Assembly (NCBI GenBank): GCA_937876195.1 | Contig: CALEIK010000003.1 | Coordinates: 1-64,000 of the forward strand | Reading direction: 5' to 3' | From: an uncultured Flavobacteriales bacterium | GTDB lineage: Bacteria > Bacteroidota > Bacteroidia > Flavobacteriales_D > Crocinitomicaceae | Length of the DNA: 64,000 bases | Translations under genes and position numbers: made by a program | Shown: positions 62,666 to 64,000 of the stretch, piece after piece | How the letters are laid out: each line of letters starts with the position of its first letter | Numbering within the stretch: the stretch's first letter is position 1 | The notes under the pieces: generated by a model | The model's database searches: none | What the model was told of the DNA's origin: nothing | The model's input: only the letters and a program-made list of their open reading frames with translations

Positions 62666-63625
62666 GTGGAAATAAAATACGACATATCATTAGTTATTCC
62701 TCTCTTAAACGAGGATGAATCACTTCCTGAATTGCACGACTGGATTGTGCGTGTGATGGATGAAAACAACTATTCGTATGAAATTGTTTTCATTGATGAT
62801 GGAAGTAAAGATGGTTCATGGAAAGTCATTGAAGCATTGAATGAGAAGAACCCTTGTGTAAAAGGGATTAAGTTTCAACGGAATTATGGAAAATCGGCTG
62901 CCCTGCAAAAGGGATTTGAAGCCGCGTGCGGAAAAGTGGTTGTTACAATGGACGCAGATTTACAAGATTCACCCGAAGAAATTCCTGAAATGTACCGAAT
63001 GATTGTCGAAGAGGATTACGATTTGATTTCCGGGTGGAAGAAAAAGCGATTTGATCCTATCAGCAAGACGATTCCAACCAAGCTGTACAATTGGGCAGCG
63101 AGAAGAATTACTGGGATTTATCTACACGACTTCAATTGTGGATTGAAAGCCTATAAAAATACCGTAGTAAAAAGTATTGAAGTGTATGGCGATATGCACC
63201 GTTATGTTCCTGCATTGGCGAAATACGCTGGATTTTCGAAAATCGGTGAGAAAGTAGTTCAACATCAATCCCGCAAATACGGTACTACAAAATTTGGATT
63301 GAATCGCTTTGTAAACGGCCCACTCGATTTATTGTCTGTAGCATTTATGGGGAAGTTTGGAAAAAAGCCCATGCACTTTTTCGGAGCAATCGGTATTGTG
63401 ATGTTTATTGTAGGTTTTGGTTTTTCCTTTTACTTGGGAATTGATAAATTATTTATAGAAAAAACCGGACGTTTAATTGCGGATAGAACGGAGTTTTACA
63501 TCGCAATCGCCGCAATGATAATGGGCGTTCAATTCTTTTTGGCTGGTTTCATTGCGGAATTAATAGGGCGTTCTTCTTCTCAACGAAATGTCTACCTTGT
63601 TGAAAAGACCATCGATGTCGATTAG
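62666..63625 (+). CDS. GT2 glycosyltransferase, polyprenyl-phosphate type
   Basis: A 319-residue inner-membrane enzyme (GTG start). The GT-A domain has SLVIPLLNEDES, FIDDGSKDGSW and the metal site MDADLQDSPEE (DADLQD at 96-101), then FNCGLKAYK and QHQSRKYGTTKF, as in dolichol-phosphate-mannose synthase/ArnC/GtrB relatives. Two C-terminal TM helices (about 235-258 and 283-303) are those of the GtrB type. It probably charges undecaprenyl phosphate with a sugar for envelope glycans. It overlaps the HAD gene downstream by 11 nt. Confidence 0.9.
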   Translation: MEIKYDISLVIPLLNEDESLPELHDWIVRVMDENNYSYEIVFIDDGSKDGSWKVIEALNEKNPCVKGIKFQRNYGKSAALQKGFEAACGKVVVTMDADLQDSPEEIPEMYRMIVEEDYDLISGWKKKRFDPISKTIPTKLYNWAARRITGIYLHDFNCGLKAYKNTVVKSIEVYGDMHRYVPALAKYAGFSKIGEKVVQHQSRKYGTTKFGLNRFVNGPLDLLSVAFMGKFGKKPMHFFGAIGIVMFIVGFGFSFYLGIDKLFIEKTGRLIADRTEFYIAIAAMIMGVQFFLAGFIAELIGRSSSQRNVYLVEKTIDVD

Positions 63626-64000
63626 TCAATGGAATATAGATCACACTTGGACCCTATTTTTGGATAGGGACGGTGTTATTAATGAGCGCAAATTTGGTGG
63701 TTACATCACCAAGGTGGATGAATTTCAGTTCTTACCGCAGGTAAAAGAGGCAATCGCTTCACTTTCGAAAGTTTTTAACTTGGTGATAGTCGTCACTAAT
63801 CAACAGGGAATTGCAAAAGGTATAATGACCGAGCGTAACGTTTTGGAGATTCATACTTATATGTGTGATCAAATTCAAATAGCGGGAGGGAGAATTGATA
63901 AATGTTATTTCGCCCCTAACAAAAAAGGAGCTGAAGACGACATGCGAAAACCAACACCTGTAATGGCAAAATTGGCAAAAATCCACTATCCTGAGATAGA
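63615..64000 (+). CDS. HAD-IIIA phosphatase, GmhB-like (cut by the window end)
   Basis: A partial gene: 128 codons from ATG at 63615 to the window end, with no stop. TLFLDRDGVINERKFGGYIT is HAD motif I (DxD), VVVTNQQGIAKGIM motif II, and CYFAPNKKGAEDDMRKPTP the zinc/loop region. This matches D-glycero-D-manno-heptose-1,7-bisphosphate phosphatase and histidinol-phosphatase-like members. About 50-60 residues are missing. The 11-nt overlap with the glycosyltransferase suggests a sugar-nucleotide or envelope glycan operon. Confidence 0.85.
   Translation, partial: MSISQWNIDHTWTLFLDRDGVINERKFGGYITKVDEFQFLPQVKEAIASLSKVFNLVIVVTNQQGIAKGIMTERNVLEIHTYMCDQIQIAGGRIDKCYFAPNKKGAEDDMRKPTPVMAKLAKIHYPEI

Overview
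The window is chromosomal DNA from a member of the Bacteroidota, most likely order Flavobacteriales, with gene content that would fit a Fluviicola/Crocinitomicaceae-like lineage (genus-level placement is inference). The evidence is: five secreted proteins ending in type IX secretion (T9SS) sorting domains, type A and type B; repeated TAnnTTTG -7 promoter boxes with almost no Shine-Dalgarno sequences; the short Bacteroidota form of AMP nucleosidase; a fused alpha-beta 2-oxoacid dehydrogenase E1; FadL, PorV-like and TonB-dependent outer-membrane proteins; and TPR histidine kinases. Genes are tightly packed, with many 4-nt ATGA overlaps and overlapping convergent ends.

Layout. 1-613: 3' end of a 23S rRNA, spacer, 5S rRNA and terminator. 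624-9223: housekeeping and envelope genes (helix-hairpin-helix barrel operon, TPR protein, nth, AMP nucleosidase, MscS channel, CPBP protease, LRR lipoprotein). 9355-19667: small periplasmic proteins, nucleoside phosphorylase, cutC, GH20 hexosaminidase, zinc protease, universal stress protein and M1 peptidase. 19668-24732: a gene-free stretch of about 420 bp, then a 1245-residue PKD adhesin and an outer-membrane protein. 24835-31198: small proteins, FKBP, histidine kinase, M43 protease and SF1 helicase. 31232-37380: a TPR histidine kinase and LuxR-type response regulator, followed by a regulatory neighbourhood holding two near-identical 18-bp palindromes, a candidate structured small RNA, and a lipoprotein that shares the palindrome control. 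37490-44788: aminotransferase, VanX-like dipeptidase, a divergent TonB receptor/DtxR-type regulator pair sharing an operator, and a secreted M1 peptidase. 44893-49309: a GNAT gene and a lipid-handling cluster (FadL porin, SGNH-like lipoprotein, secreted esterase). 49463-51554: rpsP-rimM-trmN6 operon with a structured leader. 51652-56934: VOC and DUF4256 genes, an esterase, then an accessory segment with an AbiE-type toxin-antitoxin pair and a two-gene Cas2-like/membrane-protein cassette framed by mirrored repeats. 56947-64000: thioredoxin-like protein, E1 dehydrogenase, a tiny membrane protein, a T9SS substrate, a glycosyltransferase and a HAD phosphatase cut by the window end.

The most unusual signals are: (1) ATACGTCAAATGrCGTAT palindromes at 33765 and 36503, each with its end exactly 23 bp before a -7 box, one apparently driving a small structured RNA and the other a lipoprotein gene; (2) a small RNA candidate at about 33817-33942 with nested stems and a 10-bp terminator hairpin; (3) the Cas2-like/2-TM cassette at 55564-56261 with 13-bp inverted GTGCTACAACAAT boundaries, each followed outward by a hairpin; (4) a recurring architecture in which the -7 box lies only 4-20 nt before the start codon. 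No searches or folding programs were run; all family names come from motif and sequence recognition.
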